Below are positions 25,965-35,130 of a stretch of DNA of 64,000 nucleotides, piece after piece; the first letter of the stretch is position 1; each line of letters begins with the position of its first letter. Under the pieces are notes generated by a model that saw only the letters and a list, made by a program, of their open reading frames with translations, was not told the DNA's origin and did not search any database. The translations under genes and the position numbers were made by a program. The stretch lies in NCBI GenBank assembly GCA_020723405.1, contig DYIY01000006.1, positions 62,001 to 126,000 on the forward strand, read 5' to 3'. Source of the stretch: Thiobacillus denitrificans (GTDB lineage: Bacteria > Pseudomonadota > Gammaproteobacteria > Burkholderiales > Thiobacillaceae).

Positions 25965-27224
25965 ATGGACTATCTGGTGGCGGCCCTGCTGGGCCTGGCG
26001 GTGGGTTTGTTGTTGCTGTTCTGGCAGCGGGGCCGCTGGCTGGCGGAGGCGGCGGGTCTTCGGGCGGAAGCCGCCGGCCTGGTGGCCCGGCTCGAAGAGG
26101 CCCGGCGCGGCGACGAGGAAAAGCAGGCCCTGCTGCGCAGCGCCGAGAAACAATGGGCCGACGCCTTCAACGCCCTGTCCGCCCAGGCCCTGGCGCGCAA
26201 CAACCAGGCCTTTCTCGACCTGGCCACCCAGAACCTGGCGGTGTTCCAGGAAACCGCCAAGGGGGACCTGGCGGCCCGCCAGCAGGCGGTGGAAGGCCTG
26301 GTGAAACCCCTGGCCGAGGAACTGGCCCGGCTGGCCGGCCAGACCCAGGCCCTGGAGAAGGCCCGGGCCGAGAGCTACGGCCAGTTGACCGAACAGGTGA
26401 AGGGCCTGCTCACCGCCCAGCAGGACCTGCGCGGCGAGACCGGCCGTCTGGTCAACGCCCTGCGCCGGCCGGAAGTGCGGGGCCGCTGGGGCGAGGTGCA
26501 GTTGAAGCGGGTGGTGGAGATGGCCGGCATGCAGGACCACTGCGACTTCTTTGAGCAGGAAGTGGCGGCGGACGGCAAGCGCCCCGACATGCTGGTGCGC
26601 CTGCCCGGGGGCAAGACCCTGGTGCTGGATTCCAAGGCGCCGGTGGCCACCTTCCTGGAAGCCGCCGAGGCCCTGGACGAGGTGGCCCGGGGCCGGGCCC
26701 TGGAACGCTTCGCCCAGCACGTGCGCACCCACATCCAGCAGCTTTCCCAGAAAACCTATTGGGACCAGTTCCCCGAATCGCCGGAATTCGTGGTGCTGTT
26801 CCTGCCCGGGGAATCCTTCTTCAGCGCCGCCCTGCAACAGGACCCGGAGCTCATCGAATACGCCAGCGAGCGCAAGGTGATCCTGGCCACCCCCACCACC
26901 CTGCTGGCTCTGCTCAAGGCGGTCTACTACGGCTGGCGCCAGGAGGCCCTGGCCGACAACGCCCGCCAAGTCAGCGAACTGGGCGCCCAGCTCTACGAGC
27001 GGCTGGCCAAGCTGGGGGAACACTGGGCCGGCGTGGGCAGGAACCTGGGACAGGCGGTGAAGGCCTACAACGACGCCACAGGGTCCCTGGAAAGCCGGGT
27101 CATGGTGTCGGCGCGGAAGTTCGAGGAATTGAAGGTGGCGCCCGCAGGGAAGAAGCTGCCGGAGTTGAACCCGGTGGATCAGGCACCGAGAGCCTTGCAG
27201 GTGCCGGAAGGGGGCGAGGGTTGA
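25965..27224 (+). CDS. rmuC: DNA recombination protein RmuC
   Basis: A 419-residue protein with an N-terminal membrane helix (residues 4-20), a long coiled coil (about 30-150) and the conserved nuclease-like RmuC domain with GRWGEVQLKRVVEMAGM, KTLVLDSKAPVATF and VVLFLPGESFFSAALQQDP. RmuC limits inversion at short inverted repeats in E. coli; this is of interest because inverted repeats are common in this window. AAGGAG precedes the ATG. Confidence 0.95.
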   Translation: MDYLVAALLGLAVGLLLLFWQRGRWLAEAAGLRAEAAGLVARLEEARRGDEEKQALLRSAEKQWADAFNALSAQALARNNQAFLDLATQNLAVFQETAKGDLAARQQAVEGLVKPLAEELARLAGQTQALEKARAESYGQLTEQVKGLLTAQQDLRGETGRLVNALRRPEVRGRWGEVQLKRVVEMAGMQDHCDFFEQEVAADGKRPDMLVRLPGGKTLVLDSKAPVATFLEAAEALDEVARGRALERFAQHVRTHIQQLSQKTYWDQFPESPEFVVLFLPGESFFSAALQQDPELIEYASERKVILATPTTLLALLKAVYYGWRQEALADNARQVSELGAQLYERLAKLGEHWAGVGRNLGQAVKAYNDATGSLESRVMVSARKFEELKVAPAGKKLPELNPVDQAPRALQVPEGGEG

Positions 27225-27287
27225 GGGGGACAGCGGCGGCAGGTGCTGAAGCAGGCGTGGTGGCCGACGATGCCGACGGTTTGGCCG

Positions 27288-27384
27288 TTCCCCCCTTTCG
27301 TAAAGGGGGGCAGGGGGGATTTAAGGCGGGTGGGGAAGGTGCGGTCTTGAATCCCCCCCAGCCCCCCTTTTTCAAAGGGGGGAG
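27288..27384. repeat. Inverted pair of the dispersed palindromic repeat
   Basis: Left unit 27288-27327 (CCCCCC-TTT-CGT-AAA-GGGGGG, CAGGGGGGATTTAAGG) faces right unit 27347-27384 (TTGAATCCCCCCCAG, CCCCCC, TTTTTCAAAGGGGGG), 19 bp apart, in the gap after rmuC. This is the same head-to-head layout as in the tlpA-like gene. Confidence 0.85.
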
Positions 27385-27490
27385 TCGATGGAGGGACTTT
27401 TCCAAAGGGGGGAGTTGGTGGAGAGGCTTATCCAAAGGGGGGAGTCAGTGGAGGGGATATTTCAGCAGGGGAAGTGAATTCGTGGAGGCA
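27373..27490. repeat. 30-bp tandem repeat, about four copies
   Basis: Copies start at 27373, 27403, 27433 and, degenerate, 27463. Each begins CAAAGGGGGGAGT followed by a variable GGTGGAGG-like half. The first copy starts inside the right unit of the dispersed repeat, so the array grew from its end. The fourth copy runs into the ribosome site of the EamA gene. Confidence 0.85.
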
Positions 27491-27498
27491 CCGGCCTA

Positions 27499-28362
27499 GT
27501 GGGCTCGACCTGGATGCTGGTGGCGGGGCTCTGCTTCGCCCTGATGAGCGCGGTGGTGAAGACCCTGGGCCATGCCTTCTCCGGGCCGGAGCTGGTGTTC
27601 TACCGCTCCCTCTTCGCCCTGCTGGCCATCGGCGTCACCTTGTTCGGCCAAGGCGGCGCGGCGGGGGTGCGCAACCTGCTGGGGGAGCACATCGGCCTGA
27701 ATCTGCGCCGGGGCGTCGTGGGTTTCATCGCTTTGGCCACCTTCTTCCACGCCCTGGTGGAACTCCCCATGGCGGTGGCCGTGACCCTCAACTACGCCTC
27801 CCCACTCTGGCTGGCCCTGCTCATGCCCTGGTGGCTGGGAGAGAAGCCGGGTGGGGCCCAGTATGGCGCAGTGGCCCTGGGATTCGTCGGGGTGGGCCTT
27901 CTGCTGCGCCCCTGGGAAGTGGACGGAGGCACTTTGGGGGCCGGGCTCATCGGGCTCTTTTCCGGGATCATGGCGGCCTTCGCCTACATCCACGTGCGCC
28001 AGTTGGGACGCCTGGGGGAGCCGGAATGGCGCACGGTGTTCTGGTTCGCCGCCGTGGCCCTGGTGGGCGGAGCGGCGGCGACCAGCGTGACGGGCTGGCA
28101 TGCACCTACCCTGGCCGACCTGCCGGCCCTCCTGGCCATGGGCCTGCTGGCCACCCTGGGGCAACTCGCCATGACCCGGGCCTATCGCAAGGGCAGCACC
28201 GTGGTGGTGGCCAGCTTCGCCTACAGCACCGTGGTGTTCAGCGGTATCCTTGAAGCCGCCATCTGGAACGAGGCCATGCCCGGCCTGTCCTGGGCCGGCA
28301 TGGCGGTCACCGTGGCCGCCGGCGTCTGGGCCGTCAAACTCAATGCGAGGAGCAACACGTGA
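27499..28362 (+). CDS. DMT superfamily (EamA) transporter
   Basis: A 287-residue inner membrane protein with ten predicted helices in two EamA halves; the first half has ALMSAVVKTLGHAFSGPELVFYRS and the second LGQLAMTRAYRKGSTVVVASFAY. Members export amino acids, nucleosides or other metabolites; the substrate is unknown. The start is GTG 27499, with GGAGG about ten bases before it. The end of a 30-bp tandem repeat array lies in this leader. The stop overlaps the next gene's start (GTGA). Confidence 0.87.
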   Translation: MGSTWMLVAGLCFALMSAVVKTLGHAFSGPELVFYRSLFALLAIGVTLFGQGGAAGVRNLLGEHIGLNLRRGVVGFIALATFFHALVELPMAVAVTLNYASPLWLALLMPWWLGEKPGGAQYGAVALGFVGVGLLLRPWEVDGGTLGAGLIGLFSGIMAAFAYIHVRQLGRLGEPEWRTVFWFAAVALVGGAAATSVTGWHAPTLADLPALLAMGLLATLGQLAMTRAYRKGSTVVVASFAYSTVVFSGILEAAIWNEAMPGLSWAGMAVTVAAGVWAVKLNARSNT

Positions 28363-28715
28363 TTGCGATCAAGAGCGAGGGCAACCTGATCTCCGTTTCC
28401 GTCATGGGGGAGTTCACCCTGGCGGACTACAAGGAATTCGAGCAGGAAGTGGAACACGACATCCAGTTTCAGGGGGGCGTGAACCTGCTCCTGGATCTGC
28501 GCGACATGGTCCGCTACACCCTGGACGTGGCCTGGGAGGAGATGAAGTTCTCCCGCCAGCACCGCTATGATTTCCGCAAGGTGGCGGTGGTCACCGGAGA
28601 TGAATGGATGGTGTGGATCGCCTGGCTGAACCGGCTGTTCGTGGACGCCGAGGTGCAGGTGTTCGACGAGCCGGGGATCGCTTTGGAGTGGATCGAGGCC
28701 GAAACGGTGGCCTGA
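28359..28715 (+). CDS. SpoIIAA-like STAS domain protein
   Basis: A 118-residue cytoplasmic protein matching the SpoIIAA-like family (VNLLLDLRDMVRYTLDVAWEEMKFSRQHRYDFRKVAVVTG). The start GTG overlaps the stop of the EamA gene and has GAGGAG upstream. No kinase or sigma factor partner is nearby. The role is unknown; a link to the transporter is suggested only by the overlap. Confidence 0.82.
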   Translation: MIAIKSEGNLISVSVMGEFTLADYKEFEQEVEHDIQFQGGVNLLLDLRDMVRYTLDVAWEEMKFSRQHRYDFRKVAVVTGDEWMVWIAWLNRLFVDAEVQVFDEPGIALEWIEAETVA

Positions 28716-28780
28716 GGGGCGCTTAAGTCCAGGCCCCTCGTCGCCCTGTCCGCACCCGTTTGCCGGTGAGGGGAGTGCGG

Positions 28781-29206
28781 TCAGGCCGCCCCTTCCTCGA
28801 TGATCTCGAAGTCGTGGGTCATGGCGGCAGTCTTGCCCAGCATGATGCTGGCGGAGCAGTACTTCTCGGCGGACAGCTTGATGGCCCGGTCCACCAGGTC
28901 CGCCTTCAGGTTGCGGCCCCGGACGATGAAATGCATGTGGATGGTGGTGAACACCTTGGGGTGGTCGCCGGCCCGGTCAGCGGAGATCTCCACCTCGCAA
29001 CTGGTCACGTCCTGGCGGCCCTTCTTGAGGATCATGATCACGTCCACCGAGGTGCAGCCGCCGGCGCCCATGAGCAGCATTTCCATGGGCCGGGGGCCCA
29101 TGTTGCGGCCGCCGATGTCCGGCGAGCCGTCCATGATCATGGCGTGGCCGCTTTCCGATTCGGCCATGAAGCAGACGTTTTCGACCCATTTGACGCGGGA
29201 TTTCAT
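28781..29206 (-). CDS. OsmC family peroxide-reducing protein
   Basis: A 141-residue OsmC/Ohr-type protein. Both family cysteines are present: GAGGCTSVDV near residue 51 and EKYCSAS near residue 117. Such proteins reduce organic hydroperoxides in the cytoplasm through a Cys pair. It lies 22 bp after the YdcF-type gene on the same strand and converges on the STAS gene. Confidence 0.9.
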   Translation of the reverse strand: MKSRVKWVENVCFMAESESGHAMIMDGSPDIGGRNMGPRPMEMLLMGAGGCTSVDVIMILKKGRQDVTSCEVEISADRAGDHPKVFTTIHMHFIVRGRNLKADLVDRAIKLSAEKYCSASIMLGKTAAMTHDFEIIEEGAA

Positions 29207-29228
29207 CGAGTTCTCCTGAAGGGGGTGG

Positions 29229-29972
29229 TCAGTTGCGGATACGGTACCAGACGAGGCCGAGCCATTCGTGGCAGGCCAGGTAGCTTTGGCTCAGGGCGTG
29301 GGCGTTTGGCAGCCAGTCAAAGACCGTGCGCGCCTGGGGCAGGTGATGGCCCGTGCCGGCGGGCACCACGACCAGCCCGGCGGCCGCGAATTCCGGGGTT
29401 GCTCGGGCCAGATGCCAGGAATGGCTGACCAGATAGATGCGCCGGATGCCTGCCGGGCGCAGCAATTCGGCGGATAACCTGGCGTTTTCCCGGGTGTTTG
29501 CGGAGCGCTGTTCAATCCAGCGGACCGAGACATTGAACTCCTGCCGGAGGGCGTCGGACATCAGTTCCCCCTCGCTGACGTCGCCACCGTCCGGCAGGCC
29601 GCCGGTCACCAGGACCGGTTTCTTCAGCCGCTTGGCCAGCCAGGCCCCGTAGCGGACCCGCTCCAGGGTATAGCGGCTCAGGGTGTCGCCCCCGAACTCG
29701 ATGTTGTTGCGGTCCCGGCCCCCCCCCAGGATGACGATGGCCTCGGCCTCCCGGCCGGTGAGGGGCACCGGCGCCGGCTTCAGGCTGTCCAGCAGGAGAT
29801 AGGAGACCACGGGGGTGGACAGGGCCAGCAGGCCCAGCAGGCTGGTGCCGATCAGCAGGCGGCCCAGGAGGCGCCGCCGGTTCAGGATGAACAGGCCCAG
29901 GAGGCCCAGCAGCAGCAGGTTCAGGGGAGGCAGGAAGAAAGCCGCCAGGAAGTTGGTGAGGGTCCAGGACAT
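29229..29972 (-). CDS. YdcF/ElyC family envelope protein (DUF218)
   Basis: A 247-residue protein with two N-terminal membrane helices (about 5-28 and 36-58) and a periplasmic DUF218 domain (AEAIVILGGGRDR; LVTGGLPDGGDVSEGELM; EQRSANTRENARLSAELL; LVSHSWHLARA). ElyC, in the same family, acts in lipid carrier/peptidoglycan metabolism in E. coli. It is upstream of the OsmC gene and 112 bp downstream of the flavin oxidoreductase gene, with a C/G-rich repeat in that gap. Confidence 0.87.
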   Translation of the reverse strand: MSWTLTNFLAAFFLPPLNLLLLGLLGLFILNRRRLLGRLLIGTSLLGLLALSTPVVSYLLLDSLKPAPVPLTGREAEAIVILGGGRDRNNIEFGGDTLSRYTLERVRYGAWLAKRLKKPVLVTGGLPDGGDVSEGELMSDALRQEFNVSVRWIEQRSANTRENARLSAELLRPAGIRRIYLVSHSWHLARATPEFAAAGLVVVPAGTGHHLPQARTVFDWLPNAHALSQSYLACHEWLGLVWYRIRN

Positions 29973-30025
29973 GGGGCGGAATTATCCTTGATTCCTCAGT
30001 TGAACACGTCCGAAGGCGTGACTGT

Positions 30026-30065
30026 GAGCCCCTCTCCCTCGAAGGGAGGGGCAGGGGCGAAGGGA
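30026..30065. repeat. C/G-rich dispersed repeat
   Basis: CCCCTCTCCC-TCGAA-GGGAGGGG followed by CAGGGGCGAAGGG lies between the oxidoreductase and YdcF genes. It is the same type as 504-543. Confidence 0.5.
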
Positions 30066-30084
30066 GCGCACGCCCCCCGCAGAC

Positions 30085-31548
30085 TCAGCGCCCGTTGGTG
30101 CGCCGCAATCTCGCCAGCAGGCGCCGGGACAGGTCGCCGAACAATTCCGTCTGGGTGGGGTGGGGGAAGATGGCCTTGGCCACCTGCTGCAGGGTGAGGC
30201 CGCCGCTGACCATCATCACCGCCGCGCCGATGAGGGTGTCCGTGTGATCGGCCAGGAAGTGGACGCCGACGATGCGGCCGCTGAGCTTGTCGGCCACCAG
30301 TTTGATGAGGCCGTGGGTTTCCAAAGCAATCATGGCCTTGGCGTCGATGCTCATGGGCATCTTCACTTCCGCCGCGTCGATGCCCCGGGCCTTGGCCTGG
30401 GCCAGGGTGAGGCCCACGAAGCCCGCCTGGGGGCGGCTGAAGATGACGCCGCAATCCAGGTCCTGGTCGTATTCCGCCGGTTCGCCCAGCAGGTTCTGGG
30501 CGGCCACCCGGCCCTGGGTGGCGGCGGTGTGGGCCAGCATGTAGCCGCCCACCACGTCGCCCACGGCGTAGATGTGGGGCACGTTGGTGCGGCCCCGCCG
30601 GTCAGTGTGGATAGCGGCGCCGGCCAGGGACACGCCGGCTGCTTCCAGGTTCAGCTTGCTGGTGTTGGGCCGCTTGCCGGTGGCCAGCAGCACGTAGTCG
30701 CAAAGGAATTCCCCCGGGTTGCCGGCGGCGTCGGCGTACTTGATGCGCATGCTGTCCGGCTGGCCGGTGATCTCCTCGATGCGGGCACCGGTAATCACCG
30801 GGAACTCGGTGACCAATAGGTCGGTGAGGTGTTTGGCGATCTCTTCCTCCACCTCCCCCAGGATGCGTTCCTTGCCCTCCAGCATCAATACGTCGGCACC
30901 GAAGTCCCGGCAGATCTGGGCCATTTCCACGCCGATGACGCCGCCGCCGATGATGCCCAGCCGGCGGGGGGCGCCGGGCAGGTTCCAGATGGTTTCCGAG
31001 GTGAGCACGCCGCCGCTGGCCAGGCTTTCCCGGGCCCCGGGGATGGGCGGCACGAAGGAAGGGGCGCCGGTGGCGATGACCGCAGCGCCGAAGCTCAGAG
31101 TGGATTCGCTGCCATCCGGGGCGGTGATCTTCACCGTGTGGGCATCGACGAAGCTGGCGAAGCCGTGGCGCACGTCGATCTTCACCCCCTTGTCGGCTTT
31201 CAGGGCCAGTTCGCCCCGGGTTTGCAGGACGTTCTTGCGGTGGGCTTCCAGGGTGGCCCAGTCCAGTTGCGGCGAATGGGTGCCCACCACCCCCTTGTCC
31301 GAATCCCGGGCCCGGTCCCGGATGATGTCCGCCGCATGGCGCCAGGCCTTGGAGGGAATGCAGCCCCGCCACAGGCATTCGCCCCCGGGCAGGGGGGCGT
31401 TGTTGATCATGGCCACCTTGACGCCGTGGTCTGCCAGATCCCGGGCGCAGTCCTCCCCCCCGGGGCCGCCGCCGATGATGGCGACCTGGACGTCCCAGTC
31501 CCCGGGGGGGATGGCGGCGGCTGCGGAAAGGGGGGCGGCGTTACTCAT
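30085..31548 (-). CDS. FAD-dependent pyridine nucleotide-disulfide oxidoreductase (dihydrolipoyl dehydrogenase-like)
   Basis: A 487-residue flavoprotein. FAD motif VAIIGGGPGGEDCARDLADHG near residue 23, redox-active pair GGECLWRGCIPSKAW near residues 51-65, NAD motif LGIIGGGVIGVEMAQ near residue 190, second FAD motif IYAVGDVVGG near 325, and HPTQTE near the C terminus. It resembles lipoamide dehydrogenase but lacks the lipoyl domain and differs in the active-site region (CLWRGC rather than CLNVGC), so the substrate may not be lipoamide. The true E3 is lpdA at 37106. ATG 31548 has AGGAG upstream. Confidence 0.85.
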   Translation of the reverse strand: MSNAAPLSAAAAIPPGDWDVQVAIIGGGPGGEDCARDLADHGVKVAMINNAPLPGGECLWRGCIPSKAWRHAADIIRDRARDSDKGVVGTHSPQLDWATLEAHRKNVLQTRGELALKADKGVKIDVRHGFASFVDAHTVKITAPDGSESTLSFGAAVIATGAPSFVPPIPGARESLASGGVLTSETIWNLPGAPRRLGIIGGGVIGVEMAQICRDFGADVLMLEGKERILGEVEEEIAKHLTDLLVTEFPVITGARIEEITGQPDSMRIKYADAAGNPGEFLCDYVLLATGKRPNTSKLNLEAAGVSLAGAAIHTDRRGRTNVPHIYAVGDVVGGYMLAHTAATQGRVAAQNLLGEPAEYDQDLDCGVIFSRPQAGFVGLTLAQAKARGIDAAEVKMPMSIDAKAMIALETHGLIKLVADKLSGRIVGVHFLADHTDTLIGAAVMMVSGGLTLQQVAKAIFPHPTQTELFGDLSRRLLARLRRTNGR

Positions 31549-31630
31549 GATGGGCTCCTGGCTGGGGGAGTGGAGGTGAAGCGATGAGAGGTCAGCAAAC
31601 AGGAAGGTCTTGTCGATGGATTGCGCGAAC

Positions 31631-32044
31631 TCAGTTCGTGCAGATTCGATATGGCGGAAATTTGCAGCAAGCGATAGGCCCAATGTTGGGTGGGCATTTC
31701 ATCAATGTGCAACCAGCAGGGCAAGCTCCGGATGAGCTTTTCAACTGCACCCCGGTTTTCAGGTTGGACATGAAGAACTCGTAGGTTCGGCCGTCGTTCT
31801 GATTGCACAGGTAACGGGGGGCCGACTTGCGCTTGGCCTTGTTGGTTTGTTCGCAGCCCAGTTCGCTGAAACGGGGATCCTTGCGCAGTTGTTCGTCCAT
31901 CATTTTCAGGGCTTCGCTGGAGCCGGAAAATTGGTAAAGGGTGAATGCTTCCTGGCTGGTGGCCGGGGCCAGGTCAGCAGCATGGGCTGCCGAGGCTGTC
32001 AGGGCCAGGATGGCGATTAGAAAAAGGCTGCGCAGGGATTTCAT
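31631..32044 (-). CDS. Small cysteine-rich secreted protein
   Basis: A 137-residue protein with a clear signal peptide (LRSLFLIAILALTASAAHA, cleavage near residue 22). The mature part has eight cysteines, six of them in the last 30 residues (ACPAGCTLMKC then ACCKF and CTN), so it is probably disulfide-rich. I do not recognise the family. It starts 24 bp after the TPR/beta-barrel gene and is followed by the disulfide oxidoreductase gene 82 bp on. Confidence 0.75.
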   Translation of the reverse strand: MKSLRSLFLIAILALTASAAHAADLAPATSQEAFTLYQFSGSSEALKMMDEQLRKDPRFSELGCEQTNKAKRKSAPRYLCNQNDGRTYEFFMSNLKTGVQLKSSSGACPAGCTLMKCPPNIGPIACCKFPPYRICTN

Positions 32045-32068
32045 GGCTTTTCCTCCTGAAGGTGTTGC

Positions 32069-34993
32069 TTAGTCAAATCGCCATTGCAGGCGCGCATAGG
32101 TGAAACGATGGGGCGAGAAACGGGGGCTCTGGATGTCCACTTCCTGGTAACTGCCGATGCTCTGGTTGCCCGCATTGCGGACACCCAGGCTGAATTGGCC
32201 CTGGCCCCCGCCCAGGCGTTTGGTGATGGCGAGATCCGTCATCCAGAACTGCTGGGAATCCCTGATGTTCGGGCTGAACGTGGGGATGAAAAGTTGCTCG
32301 GCATCCACCCGGGCCAGGCTGGCCAGAACGCCCAAACCCCGGGGGCCACTCAACTGGGCGCCCAGTGTCCAATTCCTGGCACGTTGCCACGCCAGGTCGT
32401 TGGTGTCGGTATAGAGGTTTGGGCGATCCTGTTCCAGCCGGTCATAGACCAGACGCAAACCCCCTTCCCAGGACCCTGGCAAGTCCCGGGGCAGACGCCA
32501 ATAGAGGCCGGCCCGGGTCCAGCGTTCGTATTGTTCGTCCAGTTGAGTGCCTGCACCACTGTTGATCGGAATGGATAGGCGATCATTGCCCAATCCGAGG
32601 ATCAGGCTGAGTGTGCCGGTTAGTTGCTGTTCCCAGTGCAGGTTTGCCCGGCGTACCACGGTTCCTGGCTCGTCCCCGAACCATTGCTGCACACCTGCAA
32701 TTTCCACGGGTTCCAGGGTGGCACCACCGGTTTTTGGCATGGCAACGGCTTCCAGGGCGGCAAGGCGTAGATGGGCTCCGGGAAAGGGCGACCAATGGAG
32801 TCCAAACTTGGGCAGGGTCCGCTCATAGTCGATTCCGATCACGAATTCCTGCTCATAATCCACCCGGCCCAAACCCAGGGTCATGGCCAGTTCCTGGGTG
32901 GGATGCCAGGTGACATACCCATAAGCCAAGCCTGCCGTGATGTCGGAGGAGGTGCTGAAGCCCCCATCGGTGTAGGTCCCGCTGTCCTTGAAACGGCTGG
33001 CACCCACATTCAGGGTGAACTGTTGCCAGTTCAACCGGTACTGGATTTCCGGCATCTCGCTGTGGGTCGGGAAATCTGCCACGGAGGAGAACGCAAAGGC
33101 TGGAAAAGTGTAAGTCCAGTCCAAATCCCGCCACTGTCTGGAATAAAGCAATCGCAGGCTGTTCCTGGGGTCGATTTGGATCCCCAAGCCAAGGCGTGCC
33201 ACCCGGGTGAGTTCATCAAGATCCAGATAGGAGTTAATCAACAAGTCAAAGGGGTTGTACTCCTCCTCCCGTGCACTATCGGCCTGGCGATACTCCAGGA
33301 AGGCCGAGGCAACCGGGCTGAGCCGCCCCTGCAGAAGCAACTGGACGTTCCGGTTGTCCAGGGCCTTGCCATCCACACCGTCGCTGACCTGGATCTGCTG
33401 TGCAAAGCCCAGGCCAAGACCCCCCGCCCTGCCTGACAGGCGAACCTGCTCGCCCCAGGTGTCATACCCGCCCAGGTTGCCGTCCACGGCCACTTGCCAG
33501 CCATCCGGGGCGAACAGGGTGGAATATTCGTTGAGACCTGCCGGCCGGGGCTCGATGCCCATGGGCAGGGCATGGTTCGGCACGTCGGCGCCGCCGCCCC
33601 CGGCACCCTGCGCCACATCCAGTTCCAGGGGCAGTTGCCCCAAAGGCGCATCGAACAGGCTTTGCAAGGCCAACGACCGGCGGGCTTGCAGGCCCCGGGA
33701 TCGGCTGGCGTACTGGTCGGCCAGATTGCGCAGGGCGGCGGGGCAGCAGCCGCTTTCCGCCGCCTGGCTGGCCTGGCTCAGGGCCAGGTCGTGGAAGCCC
33801 AGGGCCTGGTAGGCCCGGGACTGGTCGATGTGGTTGAGGGCCAGGTCGTCGTCCAGCAGGCTGCTGTCCCGATAGACCCGGCGGGCGGCGTTCAGCGCTC
33901 CGGCCAGGCGGATTTCGTCCAGGGCGCTGGCCGGGCGGTTTTCCAGCAGCTTCAATTGGCCCATGAACAGGCGCACGGCGGCGTTGTTGGGGTCCTTGCG
34001 GGCGGCGGCGCGCAGGTTCTCCCGGGCCTTGCCGTATTCCCCCTGGCTCATCTGCACCCGGCCCAGGTAGGCCAGGAAAAGGGCGTTGTCCGGGGCCCGG
34101 GTGACGGCGGTTTCCAGTTCGGCCTTGGCCAGTTCCGTCTTGCCAAGGAGCAGGTAGGCCAGGCCCAGGCCGAAACGGGCGTTGGCGTCGGACGGGTTGA
34201 GGCGCACGGCTTCGGCGAAGCCGGCCTGGGCCTGGTGGGCGTCCCGCTGCAACAGGGCCACCAGGGCCCGGTTGCCCTGGGCGATGGCCGAATCGGGCTG
34301 CAGGGCCACAGCCTGCTCGGCGCTGGCCCGGGCGGCGGGCAGGTGGCCCTGGGCCAGATGGAGTTCCGCTTCCCGCACCCGGGCGATGCCGTTGCGGGGT
34401 TCGGCGGCCAGGGCCCGGCCGGTGCTGGCCAGGGCGCCGGGCAGGTCGCCGGCACTTTGCTGCGTGTAGGACAGGGCCAGCCAGGCCGGTGCGCTGTCGG
34501 GGGCCAGACGGGTGGCCGTCCGGGCATGGTCCGCAGCCCGGTCCTGCTGGCCCAGGACGCTGGCCACCACGGCGGCCAGGGTGTGCACGCCGGCATGGTC
34601 CGGGGCCTGCTTCAGGGCCTCCGCCAGATCGGCCTGGGCTTCGTCGGCCCGGCCGATGCGCAGCAGCAGGTTGGCGCGGAACAGGTGCCATTCTCCGTCC
34701 CGGGCGCCGTTTTCTGCGGATTCCATGAACAGTACCGCTTCCGCCAGGGCGCCCTCGGCGGCGCTTTCCCGGATGTCCCTGGCCCAGGCGGCCCCCACCG
34801 GGGGAAGCAGGGGCATGACGGCGGGGTAGGAGAGCACCCAGTTGGCGCTGTCGATGCCAGTGACCACCAGGTCGTCACCGGGCTTCAGGTCCAGTTCGAT
34901 GATTTCCATCGTCGGGGCCGCCATGCCGTCGGCCGCTTTCCCCAGCATCGGCAGACAACAAGACAACAGAACCAGGCAAAGGCGATGGCGCAT
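32069..34993 (-). CDS. TPR and outer-membrane beta-barrel protein (FecR-TPR-barrel family without FecR domain)
   Basis: A 974-residue exported protein. A signal peptide (LCLVLLSCCLPMLGKA) is followed by about ten TPR-like repeats to roughly residue 420 (for example AWLALSYTQQSAGDLPGALA), the linker ENRPASALDEIRLAGALNAARRVYRDSSLLDDDLA, then about 450 residues of alternating beta strands ending in ARLQWRFD, consistent with an outer-membrane barrel. The order and linker match large betaproteobacterial proteins that also have an N-terminal FecR domain; here that domain is absent. ATG 34993 is chosen because it starts a normal signal peptide. Function unknown; likely surface or secretion-linked. 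Confidence 0.78.
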   Translation of the reverse strand: MRHRLCLVLLSCCLPMLGKAADGMAAPTMEIIELDLKPGDDLVVTGIDSANWVLSYPAVMPLLPPVGAAWARDIRESAAEGALAEAVLFMESAENGARDGEWHLFRANLLLRIGRADEAQADLAEALKQAPDHAGVHTLAAVVASVLGQQDRAADHARTATRLAPDSAPAWLALSYTQQSAGDLPGALASTGRALAAEPRNGIARVREAELHLAQGHLPAARASAEQAVALQPDSAIAQGNRALVALLQRDAHQAQAGFAEAVRLNPSDANARFGLGLAYLLLGKTELAKAELETAVTRAPDNALFLAYLGRVQMSQGEYGKARENLRAAARKDPNNAAVRLFMGQLKLLENRPASALDEIRLAGALNAARRVYRDSSLLDDDLALNHIDQSRAYQALGFHDLALSQASQAAESGCCPAALRNLADQYASRSRGLQARRSLALQSLFDAPLGQLPLELDVAQGAGGGGADVPNHALPMGIEPRPAGLNEYSTLFAPDGWQVAVDGNLGGYDTWGEQVRLSGRAGGLGLGFAQQIQVSDGVDGKALDNRNVQLLLQGRLSPVASAFLEYRQADSAREEEYNPFDLLINSYLDLDELTRVARLGLGIQIDPRNSLRLLYSRQWRDLDWTYTFPAFAFSSVADFPTHSEMPEIQYRLNWQQFTLNVGASRFKDSGTYTDGGFSTSSDITAGLAYGYVTWHPTQELAMTLGLGRVDYEQEFVIGIDYERTLPKFGLHWSPFPGAHLRLAALEAVAMPKTGGATLEPVEIAGVQQWFGDEPGTVVRRANLHWEQQLTGTLSLILGLGNDRLSIPINSGAGTQLDEQYERWTRAGLYWRLPRDLPGSWEGGLRLVYDRLEQDRPNLYTDTNDLAWQRARNWTLGAQLSGPRGLGVLASLARVDAEQLFIPTFSPNIRDSQQFWMTDLAITKRLGGGQGQFSLGVRNAGNQSIGSYQEVDIQSPRFSPHRFTYARLQWRFD

Positions 34994-35130
34994 GGGATGG
35001 CGTGGAACTGTCGAAATTTTTAACGGGCGAATCCTAGCAATCAAAACCCGCTTGTCGCTACCGATTCTTTATTCCCGTTCCGACCTTTGGGCGGCCGATA
35101 ATTCAGCCCATGTGAATCCCGGAAAATGCC

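Noticed and set aside
27373-27490. 30-bp repeats as a CRISPR array
   Set aside because: Units are contiguous with no unique spacers, and no cas genes are present.
30085-31548. This flavoprotein as the E3 of pyruvate dehydrogenase
   Set aside because: lpdA at 37106 has the lipoyl domain, the CLNVGC active site and the operon position; this one has CLWRGC and is far away.
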